Assembly: GCA_020687605.1 (NCBI GenBank)
Contig: JAJEQY010000023.1
Location: forward strand, 1 to 40,289
DNA from: Intestinimonas aquisgranensis
GTDB lineage: Bacteria > Bacillota > Clostridia > Oscillospirales > Oscillospiraceae
DNA: 40,289 nt
Direction: 5' to 3'
The position numbers were made by a program, and so were the translations under genes. The notes below the pieces were generated by a model that did no database searches, was not told the DNA's origin, and saw only the letters and a list, made by a program, of their open reading frames with translations. Positions 16,043-23,882 of this stretch are shown piece after piece; position 1 is the stretch's first letter, and each line of letters begins with the position of its first letter.

Positions 16043-16043
16043 C

Positions 16044-16508
16044 TCAATGATGGCCAGCTCCGATGTGTTCTTCTGTGGGGTCATCGGAACGGGGGACGGT
16101 GAGGGTCTGCTTATCATCCAATCCAGGAATGAAGAGAAATTTGCGGACAAGGAAGAGGGCGGCAATGGCGGCCACCATCAGCAGATTTTCCGCAGGGGAG
16201 GTGTGCTCGATGACCATCTGGCGGGAGATGGCGAAGAGGAGGACCTCCACTACGGAACTCAGGTTGTGTCGGCTGAGCATCTTTAGGAACTCGATACCGA
16301 TGACGACAGTAAAGGCGGTGGACAGGAACGACTGAAGGCCATCCACATCACTGGGATTTGTGGCCATAAGGCCCAACTGATGAAAGATGGTGACAAAGGA
16401 AAACAGGATCGCAAGGATCACCAGAACGCTGACCAGAATTTCCAGCAGCTGAGCGATGCGGTAGATGGTGTTTGGGATCTTGATCTTCAGATAGTACATG
16501 ATGTCCAC
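16044..16508 (-). CDS. PsiE-family small membrane protein
   Basis: The 154-residue product has about four hydrophobic segments: LLEILVSVLVILAILFSF, a central segment around FLSTAFTVVIGIEFLKML, VVEVLLFAISRQMV and ENLLMVAAIAALFLVRKFLF. The IEFLKML and HNLSSVVEVLLFAISRQMVIEH pattern resembles the phosphate-starvation-inducible PsiE family, whose biochemical role is unknown. I choose GTG 16508 because AGGAGG lies 9 nt upstream; ATG 16499 is the alternative. It begins 20 nt after the threonine-aldolase gene, so the two are probably cotranscribed. No phosphate gene is near. Confidence 0.6.
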   Translation of the reverse strand: MDIMYYLKIKIPNTIYRIAQLLEILVSVLVILAILFSFVTIFHQLGLMATNPSDVDGLQSFLSTAFTVVIGIEFLKMLSRHNLSSVVEVLLFAISRQMVIEHTSPAENLLMVAAIAALFLVRKFLFIPGLDDKQTLTVPRSDDPTEEHIGAGHH

Positions 16509-16528
16509 AGTTGGGTCCCTCCTGTCTG

Positions 16529-17557
16529 TCAGCGCAGGGCGGCCAGGAAGCCGTCCACGTCCTCGGGGGCGGTGGCGAAGCAGGTAACAAAGCGGATCAC
16601 AGTATGGCCGGGCTCCTGGGCGGGGCACCAGTCCTCATAGGCACACAGGGTGTCCAGCTTGGCCTTGGTGGCGTTGTCCACCACAGCAAAGACCTGGTTG
16701 GTGGGAGAGTCCACCCACAGAGTCCAGCCCAGGGACTTCAGACCGGCCTGGAGACGGGCGGCCATGGCGTTGGCGTGGCGGGCCATCTCAAAATAGAGGC
16801 CGTCCTTCAGCAGGGCCTCAAACTGGACCCCCAGCAGCCAGCCCTTGGCCAGCACTGCGCCCAGCTGCTTTTTGATGCGGAAGAAGTCAGGCTGAAGGGC
16901 GGGGTTGGTAATGACCAGGGCCTCGCCCATAAGGGCGCCGTTCTTGGTGCCGCCGATGTAGAAGGCATCGGTGAGCCGGGCCAGGTCGGGGAGGGTCAGG
17001 TCATTTTTGGAAGAGGTCAGGGCGCAGCCAAGCCGGGCGCCGTCCAGGAAGAGGAGCAGGTCATTGGCTCGGCAGTACTCGGAGAGGGCGGTGAGCTCGG
17101 CCTTGGTGTAGACCATGCCGCTCTCAGTGGCGTCGGCGATCTCCACCAGCCGGGGCTTGACCAGATGTACATCCTTGTGCCGCTCCAGAATGGGGGCAAT
17201 CTGCTCCGGGGTGATCTTGCCGTCTGGACCGGTCTGGATCTGGAGAAGCTTGTGGCCGGTGGCCTCCACGGCACCCACCTCATGGCCGTTGATGTGGGCG
17301 GAGTCGGCGCAGATGACACCCTCCCAGGGCCGCAGGAAGGCGGCGATGGCGGTGAAGTTGGTCTGGGTGCCGCCGATGAGGAACTGTACTTCGGCCTGGG
17401 GGCACTGGCACAGGTCCCGGATCAGAGACTTGGCCCGATCACAGTAGGCGTCATCGCCGTAGCCGATGTTGCCCTCCAGGTTGGTCTCGGCCAGAGCGGA
17501 GAGGACCTTGGGATGGGCGCCGAAGGAGTAGTCGTTGCGGAAGAGATACTGCTTCAT
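16529..17557 (-). CDS. threonine aldolase family PLP enzyme
   Basis: This looks like a low-specificity L-threonine aldolase (beta-eliminating lyase family), which splits threonine or allo-threonine into glycine and acetaldehyde. The 342 residues include NDYSFGAHPKVL, NIGYGDDAYC, the GGTQTN cofactor-phosphate loop (62-67), LDGARLG and the PLP lysine K205 in YIGGTKNGAL. All are family hallmarks. The start has GGAGG about 9-11 nt upstream. It follows glnS by 69 nt across a terminator and precedes the psiE-like gene. Related enzymes of the fold act on other beta-hydroxy amino acids, so the substrate is not certain. Confidence 0.85.
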   Translation of the reverse strand: MKQYLFRNDYSFGAHPKVLSALAETNLEGNIGYGDDAYCDRAKSLIRDLCQCPQAEVQFLIGGTQTNFTAIAAFLRPWEGVICADSAHINGHEVGAVEATGHKLLQIQTGPDGKITPEQIAPILERHKDVHLVKPRLVEIADATESGMVYTKAELTALSEYCRANDLLLFLDGARLGCALTSSKNDLTLPDLARLTDAFYIGGTKNGALMGEALVITNPALQPDFFRIKKQLGAVLAKGWLLGVQFEALLKDGLYFEMARHANAMAARLQAGLKSLGWTLWVDSPTNQVFAVVDNATKAKLDTLCAYEDWCPAQEPGHTVIRFVTCFATAPEDVDGFLAALR

Positions 17558-17583
17558 CTTATATGACCTCCAAGTGCGGAATC

Positions 17584-17617
17584 AAAAACGGCGGGCGGCC
17601 TCTGGCCGTCCGCCGTT
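17584..17617 (-). terminator. terminator of glnS
   Basis: On the minus strand AACGGCGGACGGCC and GGCCGCCCGCCGTT (17604-17617 and 17587-17600) form a 14-bp stem with one mismatch around an AGA loop. A run of T follows. It lies just after the glnS stop. Confidence 0.8.
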
Positions 17618-17626
17618 CGCTGCCGC

Positions 17627-19330
17627 TTAGAATTTGAAAGAATCCTTCAGGCTCACAGAGCGGTTGAAGACCAGATGGCCGGGCTTGGAGTCCTTGTTGT
17701 CCACGCAGAAATAGCCCTGGCGCAGGAACTGGAAGGAGGCGGGGGCCTGGGCGTCGGCCAGGCAGCGCTCCACCTTGGCACCGCTGAGGACCTCCAGGGA
17801 GTTGGGGTTCAGGCAGTCCAGGAAGTTTTTGTCGCCGGCGTCGGGGTCGGCGTCGGAGAAGAGGTTGTCGTAGAGCCGGATCTCGGCGTCCACGGCGGTG
17901 GCGGCGTCCACCCAGTGAATGGTGGCGCCCTTCACCTTCCGGCCGTCGGCGGGGTCGCCGCCGCGGCTGTCGGGATCATAGGTGGCGTAGATCTCCACCA
18001 CATTGCCGCTTTCATCCTTCTTGCAGCCGGTGCACTGAATCAGGTAGGCGCCCTTCAGGCGGCACTCGGGGCCGTTGGGGTAGAGGCGCTTGTACTTGGG
18101 CACGGGGGTCTCCAGGAAGTCCTCGGACTCCACGTAGACCTCCCGGGAGAAGGTGACCTCACGGGTGCCATCCTCAGGCCGGTTGGGGTTGTTCTCCACG
18201 GTGAAGGTCTCGCTCTGGCCCTCTGGGTAGTTGGTGATGACCAGCTTCACGGGGCGGAGGACCGCCATCCGGCGCTGGGCCACGTCGTTGAGGTCCTCAC
18301 GGAGGCAGTGCTCCAGGAAGGCGAACTCCACGGTGGAGGCGGCCTTGCTCACGCCGTTGCGCTCGGAGAAGTTGCGGATGGAGCGGGGGGTGTAGCCCCG
18401 GCGGCGCAGGCCGCACAGGGTGGGCATCCGGGGGTCGTCCCAGCCGGAGACCCGGCCCTCCTCCACCAGCTGGCGGAGCTTGCGCTTGGACATGACGGTG
18501 TAGTTGATGCCCAGGCGGGCGAACTCGATCTGACGGGGCTTGGCGGGGACAGGGCAGTTGGCGATGACCCAGTCGTAGAGGGGCCGGTGATCCTCAAACT
18601 CCAGAGAGCACAGGGAGTGGGTGATCCCCTCCAGGGCGTCCTCGATGGGGTGGGCGAAGTCGTACATGGGGTAGATGCACCACTTGTCGCCCTGGCGGTG
18701 GTGGTGCATATGATTGATGCGGTAGATGACGGGGTCCCGCATGTTGAAGTTGCCGCTGGTGAGGTCGATCTTGGCCCGGAGGGTGTACTTGCCGTTGGGG
18801 AACTCACCCGCCCGCATCCGGGCGAAGAGGTCCAGGGACTCCTCAATGGGACGGTCCCGCCAGGGAGAGCGGGCGGGGGTGTTCACGTCGCCCCGGTACT
18901 CCTTGAACTCCTCGGGGGTGAGCTCACAGACGTAGGCCAGGCCCTTCTTGATGAGCTCCACGGCGTACTCGTACATTTTCTCAAAATAGTCGGAGGCGTA
19001 GTAGAACCGGTCGCCCCAGTCATAGCCCAGCCAGTGGATGTCCTCCTGGATGGCCTCCACATACTCCACATCCTCTTTGGTGGGGTTGGTGTCGTCCATA
19101 CGCAGATTGCACAGGCCGCCGTACTTCTCGGCGGTGCCGAAGTCAATGAAGATGGCCTTGGCGTGACCGATGTGCAGGTAGCCATTGGGCTCCGGGGGGA
19201 AACGGGTGTGGACGGTCATGCCTTGGAACTGCCCACCCTGCCCCAGGTCCTCGTCAATAAAATCATGGATGAAGTTTTGGGTCATCACGGGAGTCTCGGC
19301 TCCGGTGGCGGACTTGTGTTCCTCGGTCAT
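17627..19330 (-). CDS. glnS: glutaminyl-tRNA synthetase
   Basis: GlnRS charges tRNA-Gln directly with glutamine. The 567-residue class I enzyme has the HIGH motif at residues 53-56 (YLHIGHAKA), a KMSKS variant VMSKR at 279-283, RFPPEPNGYLHIGH, LRMDDTNP and the C-terminal beta-barrel anticodon-binding part. The ATG at 19330 has AAAGGAG upstream. Most Firmicutes make Gln-tRNA by the GatCAB transamidation route and lack GlnRS, but some Clostridia have it; bacterial GlnRS is thought to derive by transfer from eukaryotes. Whether gatCAB is also present cannot be seen here. The gene forms its own unit with a terminator. Confidence 0.96.
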   Translation of the reverse strand: MTEEHKSATGAETPVMTQNFIHDFIDEDLGQGGQFQGMTVHTRFPPEPNGYLHIGHAKAIFIDFGTAEKYGGLCNLRMDDTNPTKEDVEYVEAIQEDIHWLGYDWGDRFYYASDYFEKMYEYAVELIKKGLAYVCELTPEEFKEYRGDVNTPARSPWRDRPIEESLDLFARMRAGEFPNGKYTLRAKIDLTSGNFNMRDPVIYRINHMHHHRQGDKWCIYPMYDFAHPIEDALEGITHSLCSLEFEDHRPLYDWVIANCPVPAKPRQIEFARLGINYTVMSKRKLRQLVEEGRVSGWDDPRMPTLCGLRRRGYTPRSIRNFSERNGVSKAASTVEFAFLEHCLREDLNDVAQRRMAVLRPVKLVITNYPEGQSETFTVENNPNRPEDGTREVTFSREVYVESEDFLETPVPKYKRLYPNGPECRLKGAYLIQCTGCKKDESGNVVEIYATYDPDSRGGDPADGRKVKGATIHWVDAATAVDAEIRLYDNLFSDADPDAGDKNFLDCLNPNSLEVLSGAKVERCLADAQAPASFQFLRQGYFCVDNKDSKPGHLVFNRSVSLKDSFKF

Positions 19331-19359
19331 GGTTTTGTCACTCCTTTAGTTTTCATGCA

Positions 19360-19387
19360 ATTCTATATTTTACCCTGCCCTCGCCAA
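19360..19387 (-). promoter_or_regulatory. possible promoter of glnS
   Basis: On the minus strand TTGGCG (19387-19382) and TAGAAT (19365-19360) are 16 bp apart. The match is moderate. The leader would be about 25 nt. Confidence 0.3.
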
Positions 19388-19406
19388 AAAAGCAACGGAT
19401 TTCTCA

Positions 19407-19445
19407 TAAAAAACAGGCGTGCCCGCTGTACAGCGGACACGCCTG
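19407..19445 (-). terminator. terminator of the SLH 5'-nucleotidase gene
   Basis: On the minus strand a 15-bp stem (19431-19445 with 19414-19428, one T-G pair, TA loop) is followed by six T (19413-19408). It begins about 20 nt after the nucleotidase stop. Confidence 0.9.
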
Positions 19446-19467
19446 AGAAAGACACGGAGAAAGGGGC

Positions 19468-21624
19468 TCAGCCCAGGGTGCTCTCGTTGGTCTGGGGATT
19501 GAGGATGGTGATGCGGCCCTCCAGCGCGGGGGCGATGGTGCCCTGCTCCTTGATGTACTCGCTCACCACAGTGCGGTAGTAATCGTTGGTGCGGTAGACC
19601 AGCTTGCAGCCGGGCAGCTCCTGGACAGCCATCTCGCCGTTTCCGTCGCCGCCGTCCTCCGGGTTGAGGACGTTGAACATGGTGTAGCCGTCGCCGCCGC
19701 CGCACATGAAGTCGTTGCAGGCGAGGGTGTACCAGCCGTCCATATCCAGGGGAGTGCCGTCAGGCAGGGTGACGGAGACGATGCGCTCTCCGGCGGGCTT
19801 GGAGCCGTCAAAGGTGTAGTGGATGCCGGAGACCTGGGGGAACTGGCCGTAGGTGTCGGGATAGCCGCTGACGCCGTTCTCCAGGGCGTCCCACACGGTC
19901 TGGCCGGTGACCTCCACCAGAGTGACCTTGTTGTCGAAGGGGAGCATGGCAAAGATGTCGCCCACGGTCACGTCTCCTGCGGTGAGACCGGCCCGGATGC
20001 CGCCGCCGTTCTGGATGGCGATGTCGGCGTCACAGTAGTCCCGCAGGGCGTCGGCGGCCAGGTTGCCCAGGGGGCTCTCCTGGGTGCGGACCAGGGGGCT
20101 GGACCAGGCGATGTCGGAGGCGCACTGGCCGATGACCTCCTCCATCTGGGCGTCCAGATCGGCCTGATAACCGGCGATGATCTCGTTGACAGCCTCCACC
20201 TCAGGCACGTCGGAGGAGAGAATGATCTGGTTGAAGGTGTAGCCCAGCACCTGACCATCCTTCACGTTCAGGTTGGTCTGGTTGACGCAGGTGCCCACGC
20301 CGCCGGGATTGACCACCACGGTGTCCTCAATGTTCAGAGGACGGCCAAAAATGTCGTTGCCGCCGCCGATCTCCATGTCGATGCCATCGATCTTGGTGGG
20401 GACGTCGTTGTTGGCGCCGTGGAGGTGGGAGAGCAGGATGACCACGTCGGACTCAGCGTCGGCCTTTGCCACCACGTCCTGGCCCACCTCCCACTGGTCG
20501 TGGAACTCGATGTCCTGGGTGTTGGAGAAGTGGGTGGTGGCCTTGCTGCCGTCGTCGGTCAGACCCACGATGGCCACGTCCACGCCGCCCACCTCCTTGA
20601 CGATGTAGGGGGCGAACTGCTCAGGATAGGAGCCGTCCTTCCAGTAGGTGTTGGCAGAGAGCATGGCATACTCCGCACGCTCAGCCAGGGAGAGAAGGTT
20701 TTCAAAGGAGTAATCGAAATCATGGTTGCCCAGCACAGTGGCATCATAGCCCTGGGCGTTCATCACGTCCACGCTGGACTGGCCCAGGGAGATGTTGGCC
20801 AGGTCGGTGTTGTAGGGCGAGTCGCCACCGTCCAGGATCAGGGTGTTGGGGTTGCGGCGCTCGGCCTCCTGGAAGAGCCAGGCCGCCTTGGCGGAGCCGC
20901 CCACCTCGATGGCGGAGCCGGAGGGGGTGTAGGGGGTCATGTGGCCGTGGATGTCGGAGGTGGACATGGTGGTGATGATGGTGAGGTCACGGGTGGCGGT
21001 GTCCAGCAGCAGGGCGGCTTCACCGCGGGTCATCACGGTGTCGTCCAGGGTGAGTTCCTCGGGCAGCAGACCGTCGCTCTGGCCCTGGGCCAGGAAGTCC
21101 ATGTCCTTGTCCGCGCCGTAGATGGCCTTCATTACGGCCAGGGCAAACTCACTGCGGGTCATGGTTTTGTCGCCCTGGAAGGAGCCGTCGATCTGGTCCA
21201 TCAGCCGGGCCTCCAGCACGGTGTTAGCCACGGTCTCGGCCCAGGTGCCCACGGCGTCGGGGGCAGCGGGCATCAGGACGGCGTCCAGCGTGGCCACGGT
21301 GGTGGAGGTGGAGTAGAACTGCTTGGTCAGAGGCTCAGGCATGGTGCCGTCCTCGTTGGCCTGGGGAGCGGGTGCCTCCATGGAGAACACGGGGACCAGG
21401 TAGAAGGCCTCGTAGAGCAGGGAGGCGGCGGCAGACCGGGTCAGGGGGTCCTCCGCCCGGTAGGAGCCGGTGCCGTCACCCTTGATCACACCCCGGTCGG
21501 TCAGGGCTTGGATGCTCTCGGCATAGGGAACAGCGGGTTCAGCGGCAGCGACGGGCGCGGCCAGGGAGACGCTCAGGGCCATGGCAAGAGACATCGGAAG
21601 GATACGCTTGCGCAGGTGTTGCAT
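19468..21624 (-). CDS. SLH-anchored 5'-nucleotidase / cyclic phosphodiesterase
   Basis: This is an exported metallophosphoesterase of the UshA/YfkN type, predicted to hydrolyse nucleotides or 2',3'-cyclic nucleotides outside the cell. The 718 residues start with a signal peptide (about 1-28), then up to three SLH modules (about 32-77, 125-170 and 174-212) that should bind the cell-wall polymer. The phosphoesterase domain follows, with D224-I-H, G266-G-D and GNHDFDY at 299-305. The 5'-nucleotidase C-terminal domain contains AIQNGGGIRAG and ACNDFMCGGGDGYTMF. Family members usually lack SLH modules or carry them at the other end, so the N-terminal order is notable. AGGAG precedes the ATG. Confidence 0.9.
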   Translation of the reverse strand: MQHLRKRILPMSLAMALSVSLAAPVAAAEPAVPYAESIQALTDRGVIKGDGTGSYRAEDPLTRSAAASLLYEAFYLVPVFSMEAPAPQANEDGTMPEPLTKQFYSTSTTVATLDAVLMPAAPDAVGTWAETVANTVLEARLMDQIDGSFQGDKTMTRSEFALAVMKAIYGADKDMDFLAQGQSDGLLPEELTLDDTVMTRGEAALLLDTATRDLTIITTMSTSDIHGHMTPYTPSGSAIEVGGSAKAAWLFQEAERRNPNTLILDGGDSPYNTDLANISLGQSSVDVMNAQGYDATVLGNHDFDYSFENLLSLAERAEYAMLSANTYWKDGSYPEQFAPYIVKEVGGVDVAIVGLTDDGSKATTHFSNTQDIEFHDQWEVGQDVVAKADAESDVVILLSHLHGANNDVPTKIDGIDMEIGGGNDIFGRPLNIEDTVVVNPGGVGTCVNQTNLNVKDGQVLGYTFNQIILSSDVPEVEAVNEIIAGYQADLDAQMEEVIGQCASDIAWSSPLVRTQESPLGNLAADALRDYCDADIAIQNGGGIRAGLTAGDVTVGDIFAMLPFDNKVTLVEVTGQTVWDALENGVSGYPDTYGQFPQVSGIHYTFDGSKPAGERIVSVTLPDGTPLDMDGWYTLACNDFMCGGGDGYTMFNVLNPEDGGDGNGEMAVQELPGCKLVYRTNDYYRTVVSEYIKEQGTIAPALEGRITILNPQTNESTLG

Positions 21625-21656
21625 GTGGATACTCCTCTCTATTAAATTGCCGTTCC

Positions 21657-21665
21657 ATTATATCA
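21657..21665 (-). promoter_or_regulatory. extended -10 promoter of the SLH nucleotidase gene
   Basis: On the minus strand TGATATAAT (21665-21657) is a perfect extended -10. No good -35 is seen 16-18 bp upstream. The leader would be about 27 nt and contains GAGAGGAG. Confidence 0.55.
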
Positions 21666-21763
21666 TAATTCTGGAGAGAGACGCAGTAAAATTCCAAATA
21701 AACACGTAAAAAGCCGGTAAAGGAGGAAAGAGACAAAGCGGCAAAAATTTTTTTCAAAAGTAG

Positions 21764-21791
21764 TTGACAAATTAGAATATTCGAATATAAT
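21764..21791 (+). promoter_or_regulatory. consensus promoter with ArsR-type operator
   Basis: A perfect -35 TTGACA (21764-21769) and a perfect -10 TATAAT (21786-21791) are 16 bp apart. Within the spacer and entering the -10 is the 12-bp perfect palindrome ATATTCGAATAT (21777-21788). An imperfect palindromic site between -35 and -10 is the usual ArsR-family operator position, so the first gene probably represses its own operon here. Confidence 0.8.
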
Positions 21792-21822
21792 AATATTAAA
21801 ACAAGCGAATGAGGTGAGGACC

Positions 21823-22155
21823 ATGGAGGACAGCAAGGTGCTGTACCAGGAGAAGACGGAGCTGCTCAAGGCCCTCTCCCACCCGCTGCGGCTCCAGATC
21901 GTGCGGGGGCTGCTGGTGGGCGGCTGCCGGAACGTGCGCTGTATGGAGGAGGGGACAGGCCAGAGCCAGTCCACCATCTCCCAGCATCTGATGCGCCTGA
22001 AGGCGGCCGGAGTGGTGAAATGTCAGCGCTCCGGAAATGAAATGTACTACGAAGTGGCCGACCTGGGCGCCGCTGCCGTGGTGGCGGCCCTGTTCGGAGA
22101 TGAAGCGGGGGATTACAGCTGCCCCTGTGCCGGACTTCAAAGCGAGGAGGGGTGA
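21823..22155 (+). CDS. ArsR-family repressor of the thioredoxin operon
   Basis: A 110-residue winged-helix protein of the ArsR family: LLKALSHPLRLQIVRGLL, the recognition helix GQSQSTISQHLMRLKAAGVV and the wing CQRSGNEMYYEV. ArsR proteins leave DNA on binding metals or on oxidation or persulfidation of cysteines. Cysteines here are C35, C40, C67, C100 and C102; a pair of one cysteine in the N-terminal helices and one near the C-terminus is the arrangement used by persulfide sensors such as SqrR, BigR and YgaV. That assignment is inference. The ATG at 21823 follows GAGGTGAGG. The stop is 3 nt before the reductase gene, so they are one operon. Confidence 0.9.
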   Translation: MEDSKVLYQEKTELLKALSHPLRLQIVRGLLVGGCRNVRCMEEGTGQSQSTISQHLMRLKAAGVVKCQRSGNEMYYEVADLGAAAVVAALFGDEAGDYSCPCAGLQSEEG

Positions 22156-22158
22156 CCG

Positions 22159-23016
22159 TTGCCTTATGATATTGCCGTGGTAGGCGGGGGTCCTGCTGGA
22201 CTTAGCGCTGCCATCAATGCCCGTGCCCGTGGCAAGTCGGTGGTAGTGGTGGGCAATGACTACCGGGAGAGCCCCCTCTATCGGGCCGAGCGCGTGGACA
22301 ACTATCTGGGTATGCCGGGCCAAACCGGCGCGGAGCTGATGGAGGCCTACCGGCGCCATGCCGAGGCCGTGGAAGTGGATTTCTGTACCGGACGGGTATT
22401 GAATATCATGCAGATGGAAGGCACATGCTACCTGAGCATCGGCAGTGAGATGGAGACGGCCAAGGCCGTGGTCCTGGCCACCGGAGTGGTCCGGGGGAAG
22501 AAGCTGCCCGGTGAGGCTCGATACTTGGGCCGGGGCGTGAGCTACTGCGCCACCTGTGACGGTATGCTCTACCGGGGCAAGCCGGTGGTGGTGGTGGGCA
22601 TGGCCCCCGACGCACCGGAGGAGGCCAACTTCCTCCAGGGCATCGGCTGCCAGGTGACCTATGTCTCAGCCCACGCTCCCAAAAACCTGATCCCCGCCAT
22701 CCCCCATATGAAGAGCGGAAGGCTGGAGATCGTAGGGGAGGAGACGGTGACCGCCCTTCGGGTGAACGACACCGAGCTCCCCGCCCAGTGTGTCTTCCTC
22801 CTCCGCAGCGCCATGCCACCCACGGACCTGCTCCCCGACCTGGCGTTGGAGGACGGGTACATCACGGTGGACCGGCAAATGAGGACCAACCTGCCCGGCA
22901 TCTATGCTGCCGGAGACTGTACCGGGCTGCCCCTTCAGCTCTCCAAAGCGGTGGGTGAGGGACTGGTAGCCGGTCAGGCCGCCGCCGAATATGTGGATCA
23001 ACTGTCCAACAGCTAA
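22159..23016 (+). CDS. thioredoxin reductase-like flavoprotein lacking NADPH motifs
   Basis: The 285-residue product has the FAD fold of thioredoxin reductase: GGGPAGLSAA near residue 9, the redox disulfide C130-A-T-C133 and the C-terminal GIYAAGDCTG. The second Rossmann motif, normally GGGDSA, reads VGMAPDA (146-152), and the HRRD-type motif that binds the NADPH 2'-phosphate is replaced by SAHAPK. It is shorter than the usual 305-320 residues. Clostridial ferredoxin-dependent flavin thioredoxin reductases (FFTR) lack the same motifs, so ferredoxin or another donor is likely. It starts at TTG 22159 behind GAGGAGGGG. trxA follows after 34 nt. Confidence 0.88.
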   Translation: MPYDIAVVGGGPAGLSAAINARARGKSVVVVGNDYRESPLYRAERVDNYLGMPGQTGAELMEAYRRHAEAVEVDFCTGRVLNIMQMEGTCYLSIGSEMETAKAVVLATGVVRGKKLPGEARYLGRGVSYCATCDGMLYRGKPVVVVGMAPDAPEEANFLQGIGCQVTYVSAHAPKNLIPAIPHMKSGRLEIVGEETVTALRVNDTELPAQCVFLLRSAMPPTDLLPDLALEDGYITVDRQMRTNLPGIYAAGDCTGLPLQLSKAVGEGLVAGQAAAEYVDQLSNS

Positions 23017-23050
23017 CATACTATTTTACTGATAAAAAGGAGAATGAATC

Positions 23051-23368
23051 ATGTCTGTTCTGCATCTCAATGAGTCTGAATTCAACGCTAAGATCCCTGC
23101 TTCCTCCCTGGCCATGGTGGACTTCTGGGCCACCTGGTGCGGCCCCTGCAAGATGCTGGCCCCTGCCATCGAGAGCATTGGCGGCAAGTACGGTGACAAG
23201 GCTGTCATCGCCAAGGTGGACGTGGACGCCAACCCCGGCCTGGCCGCCAAGTACGGTGTGATGAGCATCCCCACCGTCATCTTCTTCAAGGATGGCAAGG
23301 AGATCGACCGGAAGGTGGGAGTCCAGCCCGCTGATGTCTACACCAAGACCCTGGACGCCAACCTGTAA
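23051..23368 (+). CDS. trxA: thioredoxin
   Basis: Thioredoxin reduces protein disulfides in the cytoplasm using electrons from its reductase. The 105-residue product has the active site FWATWCGPCKM, the cis-proline segment SIPTVIFFKDG and the typical DVDANPGLAAKYGV. AAGGAG lies 8 nt before the ATG. It is the third gene of the arsR-reductase-trxA operon, and a terminator follows directly, so this is a complete three-gene unit. Confidence 0.96.
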   Translation: MSVLHLNESEFNAKIPASSLAMVDFWATWCGPCKMLAPAIESIGGKYGDKAVIAKVDVDANPGLAAKYGVMSIPTVIFFKDGKEIDRKVGVQPADVYTKTLDANL

Positions 23369-23379
23369 GCAAAAAGCGA

Positions 23380-23417
23380 AAAACCGGAGGTCCCGCAGCG
23401 GCGGGATCTCCGGTTTT
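23380..23417. terminator. bidirectional terminator, trxA / acetyltransferase
   Basis: Arms AAACCGGAG..TCCCGC (23381-23396) and GCGGGA..CTCCGGTTT (23401-23416) pair around AGCG with one mismatch. T-runs flank both sides. The acetyltransferase stop codon lies in the plus-strand T-run. Confidence 0.88.
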
Positions 23418-23870
23418 TTATCTTTCCTTTTCCATAGCGAAATTGGGGAGAAGGATGCCATGGCGTTCCACCTGCTGTGCCTTTACGACCCGGTAACCAC
23501 GTTTTTCAAAAAAGGGGCGGGCGGTGAGAGAGGCGTGGGTGGTGAAGCAAGGAGCACCACATGCAGTCTCCAAGGCATCGCACAGAGCGGTGGCGATCCC
23601 CCGGCCTTGGTGGTCCTTATGGATATAAAGACGGTCCAGATAGCCGTCCGACGCCATGTCGGCAAAGCCCAAAATGATACCATCTTCCTCCGCCACCAAG
23701 GTATGGTGAGCGGTAAAGGAGGCATCCCAGGCGGCCAGATCTACTGTTCCTGTTGCCCAGGCGTCCACCTGAGCCTGGGTGTAGTCCCGCCGGTTCACCG
23801 TATGCACCGTTTCATAGAAAAGCTGTGCCAGGGTGGAGCAGTCCCGGCTCTCATAGTTTCGCAAGGACAT
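23418..23870 (-). CDS. GNAT-family N-acetyltransferase
   Basis: A 150-residue GCN5-related acetyltransferase that would move an acetyl group from acetyl-CoA to an amine. The acetyl-CoA loop Q88-G-R-G-I-A93 follows LYIHKDH, and the terminal ARPFFEKRGYRVV is typical of the fold. The substrate cannot be told. GAGGAGAG precedes the ATG. It begins 12 nt after the stop of the AlbA_2 gene and is likely cotranscribed with it. Confidence 0.88.
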   Translation of the reverse strand: MSLRNYESRDCSTLAQLFYETVHTVNRRDYTQAQVDAWATGTVDLAAWDASFTAHHTLVAEEDGIILGFADMASDGYLDRLYIHKDHQGRGIATALCDALETACGAPCFTTHASLTARPFFEKRGYRVVKAQQVERHGILLPNFAMEKER

Positions 23871-23882
23871 AACGATCTCTCC

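Noticed and set aside
16044..16628. Longer 194-residue form of the PsiE-like protein
   Set aside because: The extra N-terminus overlaps the upstream gene, is Arg/Pro-rich shadow sequence and lies before the AGGAGG site.
17675..21645. Long plus-strand open frames (634 and 608 codons) across glnS and the SLH nucleotidase gene
   Set aside because: They are the complement of strong genes, with His/Gly/Val-rich shadow composition and no ribosome site.
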